From the NCBI GenBank assembly GCA_035440755.1, contig DAORND010000050.1, forward strand, positions 1 to 20,754: 20,754 bases of DNA, in the 5' to 3' direction. Under the pieces are notes generated by a model. The model had not been told where the DNA came from, did no database searches, and worked only from the letters and a program-made list of their open reading frames with translations. Each line of letters begins with the position of its first letter. The stretch's first letter is position 1. Shown piece after piece: positions 1 through 7,189 of this stretch. The stretch comes from Aquimonas sp002352135. Its GTDB lineage: Bacteria; Pseudomonadota; Gammaproteobacteria; Xanthomonadales; Xanthomonadaceae. Made by a program: the position numbers and the translations under genes.

Positions 1-929
1 TATTCGCCCGTGGCAATATCCAACACCAGAATGTCCTTGCCCTGTTTGCGGTAGAAACCGGCACCGGACTTCTGGCCCAGTGCGCCTTTTTCGACCAGTG
101 CGGTCAGCGCTGCGGGGACCGCATAGTGAGGGTGCCACGGGTCGTCGGGCAGGTAGTTGGTCAAGGTGCGAATGACATGACCCAGCGTGTCGAGGCCGAC
201 CACATCGCCCAGTCGGTAGGTGCCACTCTTGGGACGACCAATAGCCGGGCCGGTGAGTGTGTCGACGACATCCAGCCCAAGACCAAGGCGGGCCGTGTGG
301 TGGAAGGTTGAGATCATCGCAAACGTGCCAACGCGATTGGCAATGAAATTCGGGGTGTCCCTGGTACGTACAACGCCCTTGCCGAGCGTTGTGGTCAGGA
401 AGCCTTCGAGGCCGTCCAGGACCGCCGCTTCGGTTTGCTTACAGGGAATCAGCTCGGCCAGGTGCATGTAGCGCGGCGGGTTGAAGAAATGTACGCCGCA
501 GAACCGATGGTGGAGTTCTTCTGGCAGTACCTCGGCCAACGCGTTGACCGAGAGCCCGGAAGTGTTGGTCGCGAGAATTGCGTGCGGCGCAACGAAGGGG
601 CCGATCTTGGCGTAAAGGTCCTTCTTCCAGTCGATGCGTTCGGCAATGGCCTCAATGATCAGATCACAGTCGCGGAGAAGTTCGAGATGCTGATCGTAGT
701 TGGCGGGGACCAGTGCCGCTGCGCGTGACGGCAGGGCGAGCGGCGCGGGGGACAGCTTGCCGAGGTTGGCGATTGCCTTGTTGGCGATGCTGCTCGGATC
801 GCCGTCTTTTGACGGCAGATCAAACAGCACGGTGTCGACATTGGCGTTGACAAGATGCGCAGCAATCTGCGCTCCCATCACACCAGCACCCAGGACAGCG
901 ACCTTGCGGATGCGAAGCGTGGTAGACAT
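1..929 (-). CDS. fadN: FadN-type 3-hydroxyacyl-CoA dehydrogenase, N-terminal part (cut by window edge)
   Basis: Partial gene: the reading frame is open from an ATG whose first base is 929 down to the left edge, giving about 309 residues. The product should be a cytoplasmic beta-oxidation enzyme that oxidises L-3-hydroxyacyl-CoA with NAD. FadN-type proteins are about 790 residues and carry an enoyl-CoA hydratase domain after the dehydrogenase, so that half would lie outside the window. Visible features are the NAD-binding loop GAGVMG (residues 14-19), ATNTSG near 120-125, the catalytic-type histidine in GVHFFNP (His147), the conserved KGVV..KDTPNFIANR-like block (RDTPNFIANR here) and TGPAIGRPKSGTYR. 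The order of domains, with the dehydrogenase first, separates it from FadB and FadJ, where the hydratase comes first. An AGAGGA ribosome-binding site lies just before the ATG. The gene starts 33 bp after the TetR regulator on the same strand, so the two probably share a transcript. Confidence 0.88.
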   Translation of the reverse strand, partial: MSTTLRIRKVAVLGAGVMGAQIAAHLVNANVDTVLFDLPSKDGDPSSIANKAIANLGKLSPAPLALPSRAAALVPANYDQHLELLRDCDLIIEAIAERIDWKKDLYAKIGPFVAPHAILATNTSGLSVNALAEVLPEELHHRFCGVHFFNPPRYMHLAELIPCKQTEAAVLDGLEGFLTTTLGKGVVRTRDTPNFIANRVGTFAMISTFHHTARLGLGLDVVDTLTGPAIGRPKSGTYRLGDVVGLDTLGHVIRTLTNYLPDDPWHPHYAVPAALTALVEKGALGQKSGAGFYRKQGKDILVLDIATGE

Positions 930-962
930 GGGTTTCCTCTTAAAGTGGCGGCGGGGGAAGAT

Positions 963-1583
963 TCATGGGGTGGTGAGACCAGCAACGGCGAAACGAAGCA
1001 GTTTTTCTGCGGTGAGGCGGCAATGGTCCTGTTCGCTGACGTTGGCCTGCCGTCGAATCAGGCCGAAGTCTGCCATCGCGTAGGTCAGCGAACCGGCGAT
1101 GAAGTCGAGGCGCCAGTAGAGTTCCTGGCGGTCAAGTTGCGGCACGCTGGCGTGGATTGCACGTGCGAACTCCCGCAGCACATGTCCATAGTTGTCGGAC
1201 AGGAACTGGCGTAGTCGCTCATTTTTCTCTGCGTAGGCGCGGGCCAGCATGCGAACGAAGGCGGCGCCACCTTCATGCTCGATCGAAATTTCCAGTGCGG
1301 GCTGGATAAAGGCCGCCAGAACCTGCTCTAACGAGACGCTACTGACCGACAGTGCCTCCTGCAGTGCGCGCATCCGGCGTTGGCTCAGGTCATCGAGGCG
1401 GCGACGGAAGACCTCGTTGATGAGGTTGTCCTTGGACCCGAAGTGGTAGTTGACCGCGGCGATGTTGACGTCAGCAAGCGCGGTGAGCTGACGGAGCGAT
1501 GTCGAGGCGAAGCCATGCTCTGCGAACAGTTGCTCGGCACAGTTGAGGAGTCGGTCCTTGGTCGAGAATGCAAGGCTGTTCAT
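963..1583 (-). CDS. TetR-family regulator, PsrA-like (fatty-acid responsive)
   Basis: 206-residue DNA-binding repressor. The N-terminal helix-turn-helix spans roughly residues 10-55 and holds the TetR signature AEQLFAEHGF followed by TSLRQLTALADVNIAAVNYHFGSK. The C-terminal half (EHEGGAAFVRMLARAYAEKNERLRQFL... and ELYWRLDFIAGSLTYAM) resembles the ligand domain of Pseudomonas PsrA, which binds long-chain fatty acids or acyl-CoA. It is upstream of, and co-directional with, a FadN-type dehydrogenase 33 bp away, which supports a role in beta-oxidation control. The promoter region holds a CAAAC-N4-GTTTG site that matches the PsrA operator, so autoregulation is likely. The start at 1583 is supported by an AAGGGA ribosome-binding site about 8 bases upstream. 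The ligand itself cannot be read from the sequence; the PsrA assignment rests on motif resemblance and context. Confidence 0.88.
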   Translation of the reverse strand: MNSLAFSTKDRLLNCAEQLFAEHGFASTSLRQLTALADVNIAAVNYHFGSKDNLINEVFRRRLDDLSQRRMRALQEALSVSSVSLEQVLAAFIQPALEISIEHEGGAAFVRMLARAYAEKNERLRQFLSDNYGHVLREFARAIHASVPQLDRQELYWRLDFIAGSLTYAMADFGLIRRQANVSEQDHCRLTAEKLLRFAVAGLTTP

Positions 1584-1599
1584 GCGCGCATCCCTTGGT

Positions 1600-1613
1600 C
1601 AAACAAACGTTTG
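1600..1613. promoter_or_regulatory. PsrA-type operator before the TetR gene
   Basis: The sequence reads CAAAC (1600-1604), AAAC spacer (1605-1608), GTTTG (1609-1613). This fits the published PsrA consensus G/CAAAC-N2-4-GTTTG/C. Within it, 1604-1613 is also a perfect 10-bp palindrome, CAAACGTTTG. It lies 17 to 30 bases upstream of the regulator's ATG, where a bound repressor would block transcription or initiation. Binding is inferred. Confidence 0.7.
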
Positions 1614-1663
1614 AAAGGCTAGAGTGCGATGCTCGCCTGAGTCAAGTCCCGAGCGTCGGATGC

Positions 1664-1693
1664 TTGACAGACCCACAAGAATCCATTCGATAT
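1664..1693 (+). promoter_or_regulatory. Candidate sigma-70 promoter for ndk
   Basis: A perfect -35 box TTGACA lies at 1664-1669. A weak -10 candidate (TCGATA at 1687-1692, 17-base spacer) follows, about 90 bases before the ndk start. The rest of the gap to ndk holds a run of eight T at 1710-1717 without a clear GC stem in front of it. The -35 is convincing and the -10 is poor. Confidence 0.4.
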
Positions 1694-1781
1694 CTGCTCT
1701 AACTGTCGGTTTTTTTTGGGAAGCGATGTAGACTATGCAGCTCTGCAACATCTTCTTGCCTTACAACTTCAGGAGTTATCC

Positions 1782-2207
1782 ATGGCGCTGGAACGCACCA
1801 TTTCAATCATCAAGCCCGATGCGGTTGCCAAGAACGTGATCGGCGAGATCTACAGTCGGTTTGAGAAGGCCGGGCTGAAGGTCATTGCCGCGAAGATGAA
1901 GCACCTGTCGCGCAAGGAGGCCGAAGGTTTTTACGCTGTGCACCGCGAGCGTCCGTTCTTCGGTGCCTTGGTGGACTTCATGATTTCGGGGCCGGTGATG
2001 ATCCAGGTTCTCGAAGGTGAGAACGCCGTTCTGAAGAATCGTGACCTGATGGGTGCCACCAACCCGAAAGATGCTGCACCTGGCACCATTCGCGCCGATT
2101 TTGCCGAGTCCATCGACGCCAACGCCGTGCATGGATCAGATAGCAGCGAAAACGCGGCGATCGAGATTGCGTACTTCTTTGCCGCCACTGAGCTTTGCCC
2201 GCGCTGA
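1782..2207 (+). CDS. ndk: Nucleoside diphosphate kinase
   Basis: 141 residues, the usual Ndk length. The enzyme transfers the gamma-phosphate of ATP to nucleoside diphosphates through a phosphohistidine, balancing NTP and dNTP pools in the cytoplasm. The N-terminus ERTISIIKPDAV is canonical. The catalytic histidine is His117 in NAVHGSDS, followed by SSENAAIEIAYFF. Lys12 in KPD and the NPKDAAPGTIRADF block are also intact. The frame is open further upstream to 1716, but the ATG at 1782 gives the standard N-terminus and has an AGGAG ribosome-binding site at 1771-1775, so the longer form is rejected. It heads the conserved ndk-rlmN-pilF-rodZ cluster, with 22 bases to rlmN. Confidence 0.97.
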   Translation: MALERTISIIKPDAVAKNVIGEIYSRFEKAGLKVIAAKMKHLSRKEAEGFYAVHRERPFFGALVDFMISGPVMIQVLEGENAVLKNRDLMGATNPKDAAPGTIRADFAESIDANAVHGSDSSENAAIEIAYFFAATELCPR

Positions 2208-2229
2208 GGCGCGAGAAGGACGATCACGT

Positions 2230-3384
2230 GTGAGTGACTTGGGCGCGCCAGCTCGCATCAATCTGTTCGATCTTGATCGGACGGCGATGGAGAATTTCTT
2301 CGAGCAAACTCTCGGGGAGAAGCGGTTTCGCGCGCATCAGGTTATGAAGTGGATGTATCACCGGTACGTGACGTCGTTTGACGAGATGACCGATCTGGGA
2401 AAGGTGCTGCGCGAGAAGCTCGCGCAGCACGCCGAGGTGGTTCCTCCGAATATTCTGCTCGACAAGCCGTCGTCTGACGGAACGCACAAGTGGTTGCTCG
2501 GAATGGACGGGAGAAATGCCGTTGAGTCGGTGTACATCCCCGACAAGGGGCGTGGCACCTTGTGCGTATCGAGTCAGGTAGGTTGTGGTCTGAACTGCCA
2601 GTTCTGCTCGACTGCCACGCAAGGCTTCAATCGCAATTTGTCCGCCGCAGAAATTATCGGGCAATGTTGGGTTGCTGCGCGCCAGTTGGGCAACGTTCCC
2701 CATCAGCAGCGAAAGCTGACCAACGTGGTCATGATGGGCATGGGTGAGCCACTGCTGAATTTCGAAAACGTCGTTCGCGCCATGTCGGTGATGCGAGACG
2801 ACAACGGCTTCGGCTTGGCCAACAAGCGAGTCACGCTATCCACCGCGGGACTTGTTCCGATGATTGATCGACTGGCCGACGAGTCCGACGTGTCGCTGGC
2901 TGTGTCCTTGCACGCCGCAAACGATGACTTGCGTACCGAGTTGGTGCCTCTCAACAAGAAATACCCGATTGCCGAACTGATGGCGGCGTGCGTTCGCTAC
3001 GCGCTGCGCAAGAAGCGGCAGTCGATCACGTTCGAATACACGCTGATGCGTGGGGTCAACGATCAGCCGGACCATGCTCGGCAGTTGGCGAAGCTGATGC
3101 GCAAATTTTCGAATGCTGTGCAGTATTCCGACGCCGCGAAAGTCAATCTGATTCCCTTCAATCCCTTTCCTGGAACGCGCTTCGAGCGCACTGAGGAGGA
3201 CGGCATTCGGGCGTTTCAGAAGATCCTTCTTGATGCACAAGTGCTGACGATGGTGCGTCGGACGCGTGGTGATGACATTGATGCCGCGTGCGGTCAGTTG
3301 AAGGGGCAAGTCGTTGATCGAACACGACGTCAGGCAGACTTCAATCAGGCTCAGCTTGGGGCGGTCAAACATGCGGCGGCTTGA
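2230..3384 (+). CDS. rlmN: Dual-specificity RNA methyltransferase RlmN (23S rRNA A2503 / tRNA A37)
   Basis: 384 residues with a GTG start, the same length as the E. coli enzyme. It is a radical-SAM enzyme that makes 2-methyladenosine at 23S rRNA position 2503 and tRNA position 37. The [4Fe-4S] cysteines are in the CxxxCxxC motif CGLNCQFC (Cys119, 123, 126). The two cysteines needed for the methyl-Cys mechanism appear as Cys112 (LCVSSQ) and Cys354 (DDIDAACGQL). The SAM-contact GMGEPLLN block and the C-terminal FNPFPGTRF are present. The frame stays open back to 2053, over ndk, but the GTG at 2230 follows a GAAGGA ribosome-binding site at 2215-2220 and gives the normal N-terminus ending in FRAHQVMKWMYH. 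The 3' end overlaps pilF by 14 bases. Confidence 0.96.
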   Translation: MSDLGAPARINLFDLDRTAMENFFEQTLGEKRFRAHQVMKWMYHRYVTSFDEMTDLGKVLREKLAQHAEVVPPNILLDKPSSDGTHKWLLGMDGRNAVESVYIPDKGRGTLCVSSQVGCGLNCQFCSTATQGFNRNLSAAEIIGQCWVAARQLGNVPHQQRKLTNVVMMGMGEPLLNFENVVRAMSVMRDDNGFGLANKRVTLSTAGLVPMIDRLADESDVSLAVSLHAANDDLRTELVPLNKKYPIAELMAACVRYALRKKRQSITFEYTLMRGVNDQPDHARQLAKLMRKFSNAVQYSDAAKVNLIPFNPFPGTRFERTEEDGIRAFQKILLDAQVLTMVRRTRGDDIDAACGQLKGQVVDRTRRQADFNQAQLGAVKHAAA

Positions 3385-4129
3385 TCTCGTATTTGTGCTG
3401 ATGCTGCTGGCTGGCTGCGCCTCGACGAGTCCCTCCGTCCGACGCAACGACGGCACGACCTCGGTGGCAGTGCAGAACAATATCCAGATGGGGCGAGCCT
3501 ACCTGGAACGTGGCCAGTTCGACATGGCGCTTGAGAAGCTGACGCGCGCTCTGGAGTTGGATCCTAAAGCCGTCGACGCGCACACCATGATCGCGGTGCT
3601 CTACGAGCGAATAGATCGCCAAAGCAGGGCTGAACAGCACTATCGACGGGCTGTGGAGTTGGTACCGGAGTCGGGTGCGGAGAACAACAATCTGGGTCAG
3701 TTCCTCTGCAGGAACGCTCGCTATGACGACGCTCAGCAGCGTTTTCAGGTGGCGATGGACGATCCGTTCTACAAGACGCCCGGTTTGGTCTATACCAACG
3801 CTGGCCTGTGCGCCTTGGATGCCGGTCAACTTTCTCTTGCCGAATCGCACCTGCGCAGAGCCCTGCAGTTTGATGGTTCCAGCCCTGTCGTGCTGTATGC
3901 GATGGCGAGATTGACCTTTGAGCAAGAGCAACCGCTAAAGGCTCGCGCTTTTATGCAACGCTATGAGACACAGGGGGCAAGAATCCCTGAGGCCTTGGAG
4001 TTGGCAGCGCGTATCGAAGCGCAGCTGGGCGACGCGGACGCATCCGCTCGCTATCTTGAGCAGTTGCGGACCGAGTTTCCAGATTACACACCGTCCAAAG
4101 CGTTCCAGGGGGAGCCAGAGACGCCATGA
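3371..4129 (+). CDS. pilF: Type IV pilus biogenesis/stability lipoprotein PilF (PilW), TPR repeats
   Basis: 252 residues. PilF/PilW is an outer-membrane lipoprotein pilotin that localises and assembles the PilQ secretin of type IV pili. The N-terminus is a lipoprotein signal with a lipobox LAGC, so lipidated Cys16. The mature protein is built of tetratricopeptide repeats; for example NNIQMGRAYLERGQFDMALEKL followed by ALELDPKAVDAH, and further repeats at residues about 75-105 and 145-180. The start at 3371 is chosen because it begins the signal peptide; a longer in-frame start at 3314 would bury it. It overlaps rlmN by 14 bases and its stop overlaps the rodZ start (ATGA), indicating translational coupling. 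Position between rlmN and rodZ matches the Pseudomonas order, which supports the name. Confidence 0.92.
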   Translation: MRRLDLVFVLMLLAGCASTSPSVRRNDGTTSVAVQNNIQMGRAYLERGQFDMALEKLTRALELDPKAVDAHTMIAVLYERIDRQSRAEQHYRRAVELVPESGAENNNLGQFLCRNARYDDAQQRFQVAMDDPFYKTPGLVYTNAGLCALDAGQLSLAESHLRRALQFDGSSPVVLYAMARLTFEQEQPLKARAFMQRYETQGARIPEALELAARIEAQLGDADASARYLEQLRTEFPDYTPSKAFQGEPETP

Positions 4130-5049
4130 GTCATCAAGAGTTGGAAAGCGCGACCCAAGTCGCTGTTGACAACGTCCCGCTGGGGACGCGGCTTCGACTG
4201 CGTCGAGAGTCGTTGGGTCTGAGCCTGCATGACGCCGCTGCTCGGCTGCATATAAAGCAGCATTTGATCGAACAGATGGAAAAAGGACAGTTCGACGCGC
4301 TGGGTGCCCCCGTCTATGTCCGCGGCTACCTGGGTGCCTATCTGAGACTGTTGGACATGCCTTTGGTGCTTGTTCGGCAGAGTATTGATGTCGAGGCATC
4401 GCTTGATGCGGAAACACCACTGACCTTTCCAGCCGCAGTTTCAAAGCGGTCAAACCAGGGATTGCTGCGCTTAGTTCGCCGCACTGGGCACGTATTTCTG
4501 ACTGCTGCGATCGTTGTCCCGGTCATATGGCTTGCGAGCTACGGGCAGTTGCCATCGCGCAAAGCTGAAATTACGCCTTTGGAAGTGCCGGTTTCTGCGT
4601 CGCAAGGGGACCCTCAAGCGCTTCATCACGTTTCAGTGGCTGCGCCAACTGTCCCGGTCGTACCTGCTGGCGTGCGGAACGAGAGCTACCCCGTGATGGC
4701 TTCACTGGCACCTACCTTGCCGCCTTCTGTGGCGACTGAGTCGGACGCGGAGCCGAATCCGAACGGCGCATTGCAGGACGTTGGCAGTGGGCTCGTGCTG
4801 AACGTGACCCAAGACAGTTGGGTTGAAGTTCGCGATGCATCGGGTGTGGTGGTTGATATGGGTGTGTTTAGAGCTGGAACCGAGCACCGTTACAACGTGG
4901 AGCCAGGCTACCGTTTGGCCTTGGGGAATGCCAACGGGGTTGAAGTCCACCTGAATGGTGAGGCGCTTGATGTGTCTCCTTATCAACGTGCTAACGTCGC
5001 GAGAATTACACTTGGTGAAGACGGGATCGCGCCGCCCACGGGAGGCTGA
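4126..5049 (+). CDS. rodZ: RodZ-like cytoskeletal membrane protein (HTH, TM, DUF4115)
   Basis: 307 residues. RodZ is a bitopic inner-membrane protein that links the MreB cytoskeleton to the elongation machinery and helps set rod shape. The N-terminal part, about residues 17-85, is the helix-turn-helix domain (LGTRLRLRRESLGLSLHDAAARLHIKQ...) that binds MreB rather than acting as a normal DNA-binding regulator. One membrane segment lies at about 122-139. A low-complexity Pro/Val/Ala linker follows, then a C-terminal DUF4115 domain starting near LVLNVTQDSWVEVRDASG. The start overlaps the pilF stop by four bases. In E. coli and Pseudomonas the next genes are ispG and hisS; here they are absent and yfgM follows after 67 bases. 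Confidence 0.9.
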   Translation: MSHQELESATQVAVDNVPLGTRLRLRRESLGLSLHDAAARLHIKQHLIEQMEKGQFDALGAPVYVRGYLGAYLRLLDMPLVLVRQSIDVEASLDAETPLTFPAAVSKRSNQGLLRLVRRTGHVFLTAAIVVPVIWLASYGQLPSRKAEITPLEVPVSASQGDPQALHHVSVAAPTVPVVPAGVRNESYPVMASLAPTLPPSVATESDAEPNPNGALQDVGSGLVLNVTQDSWVEVRDASGVVVDMGVFRAGTEHRYNVEPGYRLALGNANGVEVHLNGEALDVSPYQRANVARITLGEDGIAPPTGG

Positions 5050-5056
5050 TCTTGGT

Positions 5057-5073
5057 ACCGCCAGAGTGGCGGT
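5057..5073. other. Stem-loop in the rodZ-yfgM gap
   Basis: A 7-bp stem, ACCGCCA (5057-5063) and TGGCGGT (5067-5073), encloses a GAG loop. It starts 8 bases after the rodZ stop. No T-run follows, so it is not a classical terminator; it may stabilise or pause the transcript. The position is where ispG-hisS would sit in related genomes. Confidence 0.45.
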
Positions 5074-5116
5074 GGTCGGAGTCACCAACTGATACGGTCA
5101 ACTGGGAAGACATGGT

Positions 5117-5770
5117 ATGTCCTTGGAAATGATGGATGAGCACGAGCGTGGCGAGCGCGTGCGTCGCTGGTTGCACGACAATTCTGGCTCACTGCTTGGT
5201 GGCATCGCGGTTGGCCTTTTGTGTTTTTTCGCGTGGCAGTGGTGGCAGGATTCCGGTTTGCAGGCTGAGCAAGCGGCCGCGGCAGACTATCAGTCACTGA
5301 CCGATGCCATTGAGCGCAAGGATGCCGAGCTGGGCGAAACCTTGAGTCAATCTCTGGCTGAAAAGCATTCGACGACTGCATATTCCGCTCTTGCTCAAAT
5401 GCAGCTTGGTGCTACTAGGCTCTCTGGGGGGGATGCCGATGGGGCATTGGCCGTTCTGAAGAGGGCGCAGTCGCTGGCGGTAAGTCCCGCGCTGGCCGCT
5501 CTGGCACAAACCAGGCAGGCTCGAGTGTTGGTGGCTGCTGGGAAATTTGATGAGGCACTGGCATTGTTGAACGGCGTTCCGGCTGGCTTTCGCGGTATTG
5601 CTGATGAAATCCGTGGTGACGCATTGGCTGCTGCTGGGCGTCGGGAAGAAGCAGTGAAAGCCTACGAGGACGCCCTGACGCACTTGGATGCGAATGCGGC
5701 AACCAGAGGCATTGTGCAACTCAAGCTGGACAGTATCGGTGGTCCCGCAGATACGGACGGGCAGTCCTGA
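5117..5770 (+). CDS. yfgM: YfgM family TPR membrane protein (SecYEG-associated)
   Basis: 217 residues. YfgM is an inner-membrane protein with a periplasmic TPR domain; in E. coli it associates with SecYEG and the chaperone PpiD. The short cytoplasmic head (EHERGERVRRWLHDN) is followed by one membrane segment at about residues 24-44 (ending in the aromatic CFFAWQWWQD). The rest is helical TPR-like sequence, for example ALAQTRQARVLVAAGKFDEALALL and GDALAAAGRREEAVKAYEDAL. ATG 5117 is preceded by GGGAAGA; ATG codons at 5129 or 5132 are possible alternatives. The stop overlaps the bamB start by one base (TGATG), so the two are translationally coupled, as in the usual yfgM-bamB-der order. Confidence 0.9.
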   Translation: MSLEMMDEHERGERVRRWLHDNSGSLLGGIAVGLLCFFAWQWWQDSGLQAEQAAAADYQSLTDAIERKDAELGETLSQSLAEKHSTTAYSALAQMQLGATRLSGGDADGALAVLKRAQSLAVSPALAALAQTRQARVLVAAGKFDEALALLNGVPAGFRGIADEIRGDALAAAGRREEAVKAYEDALTHLDANAATRGIVQLKLDSIGGPADTDGQS

Positions 5771-6927
5771 TGCGTGGTCTATTGTTTCTCCTTCTTGCCG
5801 CTGTCGTGTTTTCCACCGGGTGCAGTTCGTCGCGCAGCAGCAAACGCGAAAATGTCGCACCACCGGCTGAATTGACGGAGTTCTCGCCACAAGTCGGTGT
5901 CCGGCAGCTATGGTCTGCCAGTGTTGGAGGCGGCGAAGGGAAGCAGGGATTACGCCAAGGGGTGGCCATTGACAATCGGACGGTCTTCACTGCTGATTCG
6001 GATGGACAAATTCAGGCCTTGGATCTGGACAGTGGTCGACAGCTGTGGAAGCGGGACACCAGCTTGCGATTGTCCTCATCCCCGGCTGCAGCCGAGGCGA
6101 CGTTGGTGGTCGCGAGTCTGGATGGCCGTGTTCTCGCTCTGAACCCCGACAATGGCGAAGAGCGCTGGAGCGCGACCGTTTCGTCGGAGGTCATTTCTCA
6201 GCCGGCCATTTCTCGTGGACTCATTGTCGTTCGCGTCAATGACGGACGGGTCTACGCATTTTCTGCGATTGATGGTGAGCGCCGCTGGGTGTATGACCGA
6301 GGAATGCCGTCGTTGACCTTGCGTGGAAACTCGGCACCAGAAGTGGCCGATGGTCGCGTCTACCTTGGGTATGACGGTGGACAGGTGGTTGCCCTCAATC
6401 TTGAGACCGGCGCTCAGATTTGGGAGCAAGTGGTTGCCGTTGGTGAAGGTCGCACCGAGCTGGACCGCATGGTCGATGTGGATGGTTCCATTGTGGTGGA
6501 TGGTGCGCAGGTGTACGCGGCCAGTTTTCGTGGTCAGGCGCTGGCGATCGACGGCGTGTCGGCACGTCCTTTATGGAATCGTGAGATCTCAACCTATGCG
6601 GGTTTTGCTTTGGCTGGCCAGCAGTTGCTGACTGTTGATGATCAGGGAACAGTCTGGTCGCTCGATCGATCCACGGGTTCGGCGATGTGGAAGCAGGATG
6701 TGCTGGCGCATCGGTGGCTGAGTCCACCGGCGATCCAATCAAGTTTCGCCGTGGTGGGTGATCTTGAGGGCTATGTTCACTGGCTGAGCGTTGCGGATGG
6801 CGCTTTGGCGGCGCGCGAGCAGCTCGGTGATGAACCGATTGTTGCGTCGCCCGTGATAAGCGCCGATGGAATTGCAGTCGTCGTGAGTAGTTCAGGACGG
6901 GTTGCGGCGTACGCGCTGGAAAACTGA
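5770..6927 (+). CDS. bamB: Outer membrane assembly factor BamB (beta-propeller lipoprotein)
   Basis: 385 residues. BamB is a lipoprotein of the BAM complex that helps BamA fold and insert beta-barrel proteins in the outer membrane. The signal peptide ends in the lipobox STGC, so Cys18 is lipidated. The mature part is an eight-bladed PQQ-like propeller: repeated blade motifs such as GQIQALDLDSGRQLWK, GRVLALNPDNGEERW, GRVYAFSAIDGERRW, GGQVVALNLETGAQIW, GTVWSLDRSTGSAMWK and GYVHWLSVADGAL can be seen in order. It starts on the last base of the yfgM stop codon. Length and repeat number are normal. The gene is followed by a structured 256-base gap before der. Confidence 0.95.
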   Translation: MRGLLFLLLAAVVFSTGCSSSRSSKRENVAPPAELTEFSPQVGVRQLWSASVGGGEGKQGLRQGVAIDNRTVFTADSDGQIQALDLDSGRQLWKRDTSLRLSSSPAAAEATLVVASLDGRVLALNPDNGEERWSATVSSEVISQPAISRGLIVVRVNDGRVYAFSAIDGERRWVYDRGMPSLTLRGNSAPEVADGRVYLGYDGGQVVALNLETGAQIWEQVVAVGEGRTELDRMVDVDGSIVVDGAQVYAASFRGQALAIDGVSARPLWNREISTYAGFALAGQQLLTVDDQGTVWSLDRSTGSAMWKQDVLAHRWLSPPAIQSSFAVVGDLEGYVHWLSVADGALAAREQLGDEPIVASPVISADGIAVVVSSSGRVAAYALEN

Positions 6928-6933
6928 GGTCGC

Positions 6934-6946
6934 ACCGGATTCCGGT
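6934..6946. other. Small palindrome after bamB
   Basis: ACCGGA-T-TCCGGT is a perfect 13-base palindrome just after the bamB stop. No T-run follows. It may contribute to transcript folding; function unknown. Confidence 0.3.
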
Positions 6947-7011
6947 CGTCAAGTAGGTTGCGGAAGGTGGCTGGTCTTGCGTCCGTTGTGCGCGGCGTAG
7001 ACTTTGAGATC

Positions 7012-7034
7012 AGCTGACTTCGTCGAAGTCAGCT
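7012..7034. other. Strong stem-loop in the bamB-der gap
   Basis: A 23-base perfect inverted repeat: left arm AGCTGACTTCG at 7012-7022, central T at 7023, right arm CGAAGTCAGCT at 7024-7034. As RNA it would fold as about a 10-bp stem with a GTC loop. It lacks a following T-run, so it is not an obvious intrinsic terminator. It lies in the 262 bases between the bamB stop and the der start, which hold no convincing gene. Confidence 0.6.
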
Positions 7035-7189
7035 TCACGTATTGGTGGCGGCGAATCCGGTTCCGCCATGGCCGTTTCAGGCAAACTCGGTCTGGCGGCG
7101 ATAACGCCTTTTCAGTGCTTCGCATTTTGGGTGCAGGGATTGCACTGAGTAGCTGCGAGGCCTTTTGGACATCCATTTGTGAGGTGAGT

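Noticed and set aside
1710..1717. Run of eight T before ndk as an intrinsic terminator
   Set aside because: No GC-rich stem directly precedes it, and no plus-strand gene upstream needs a terminator.
1716..1781. 22-residue extension of ndk
   Set aside because: Ndk is normally about 141 residues, and the ATG at 1782 has an AGGAG site.
2053..2229. Upstream extension of rlmN overlapping ndk
   Set aside because: It lies in another frame of ndk, and the normal RlmN start is the GTG at 2230 with GAAGGA before it.
7004..7189. 62-residue N-terminal extension of der from an upstream ATG
   Set aside because: It covers the strong hairpin, does not resemble protein, and the family starts at the G1 motif; GTG 7190 has a ribosome-binding site.
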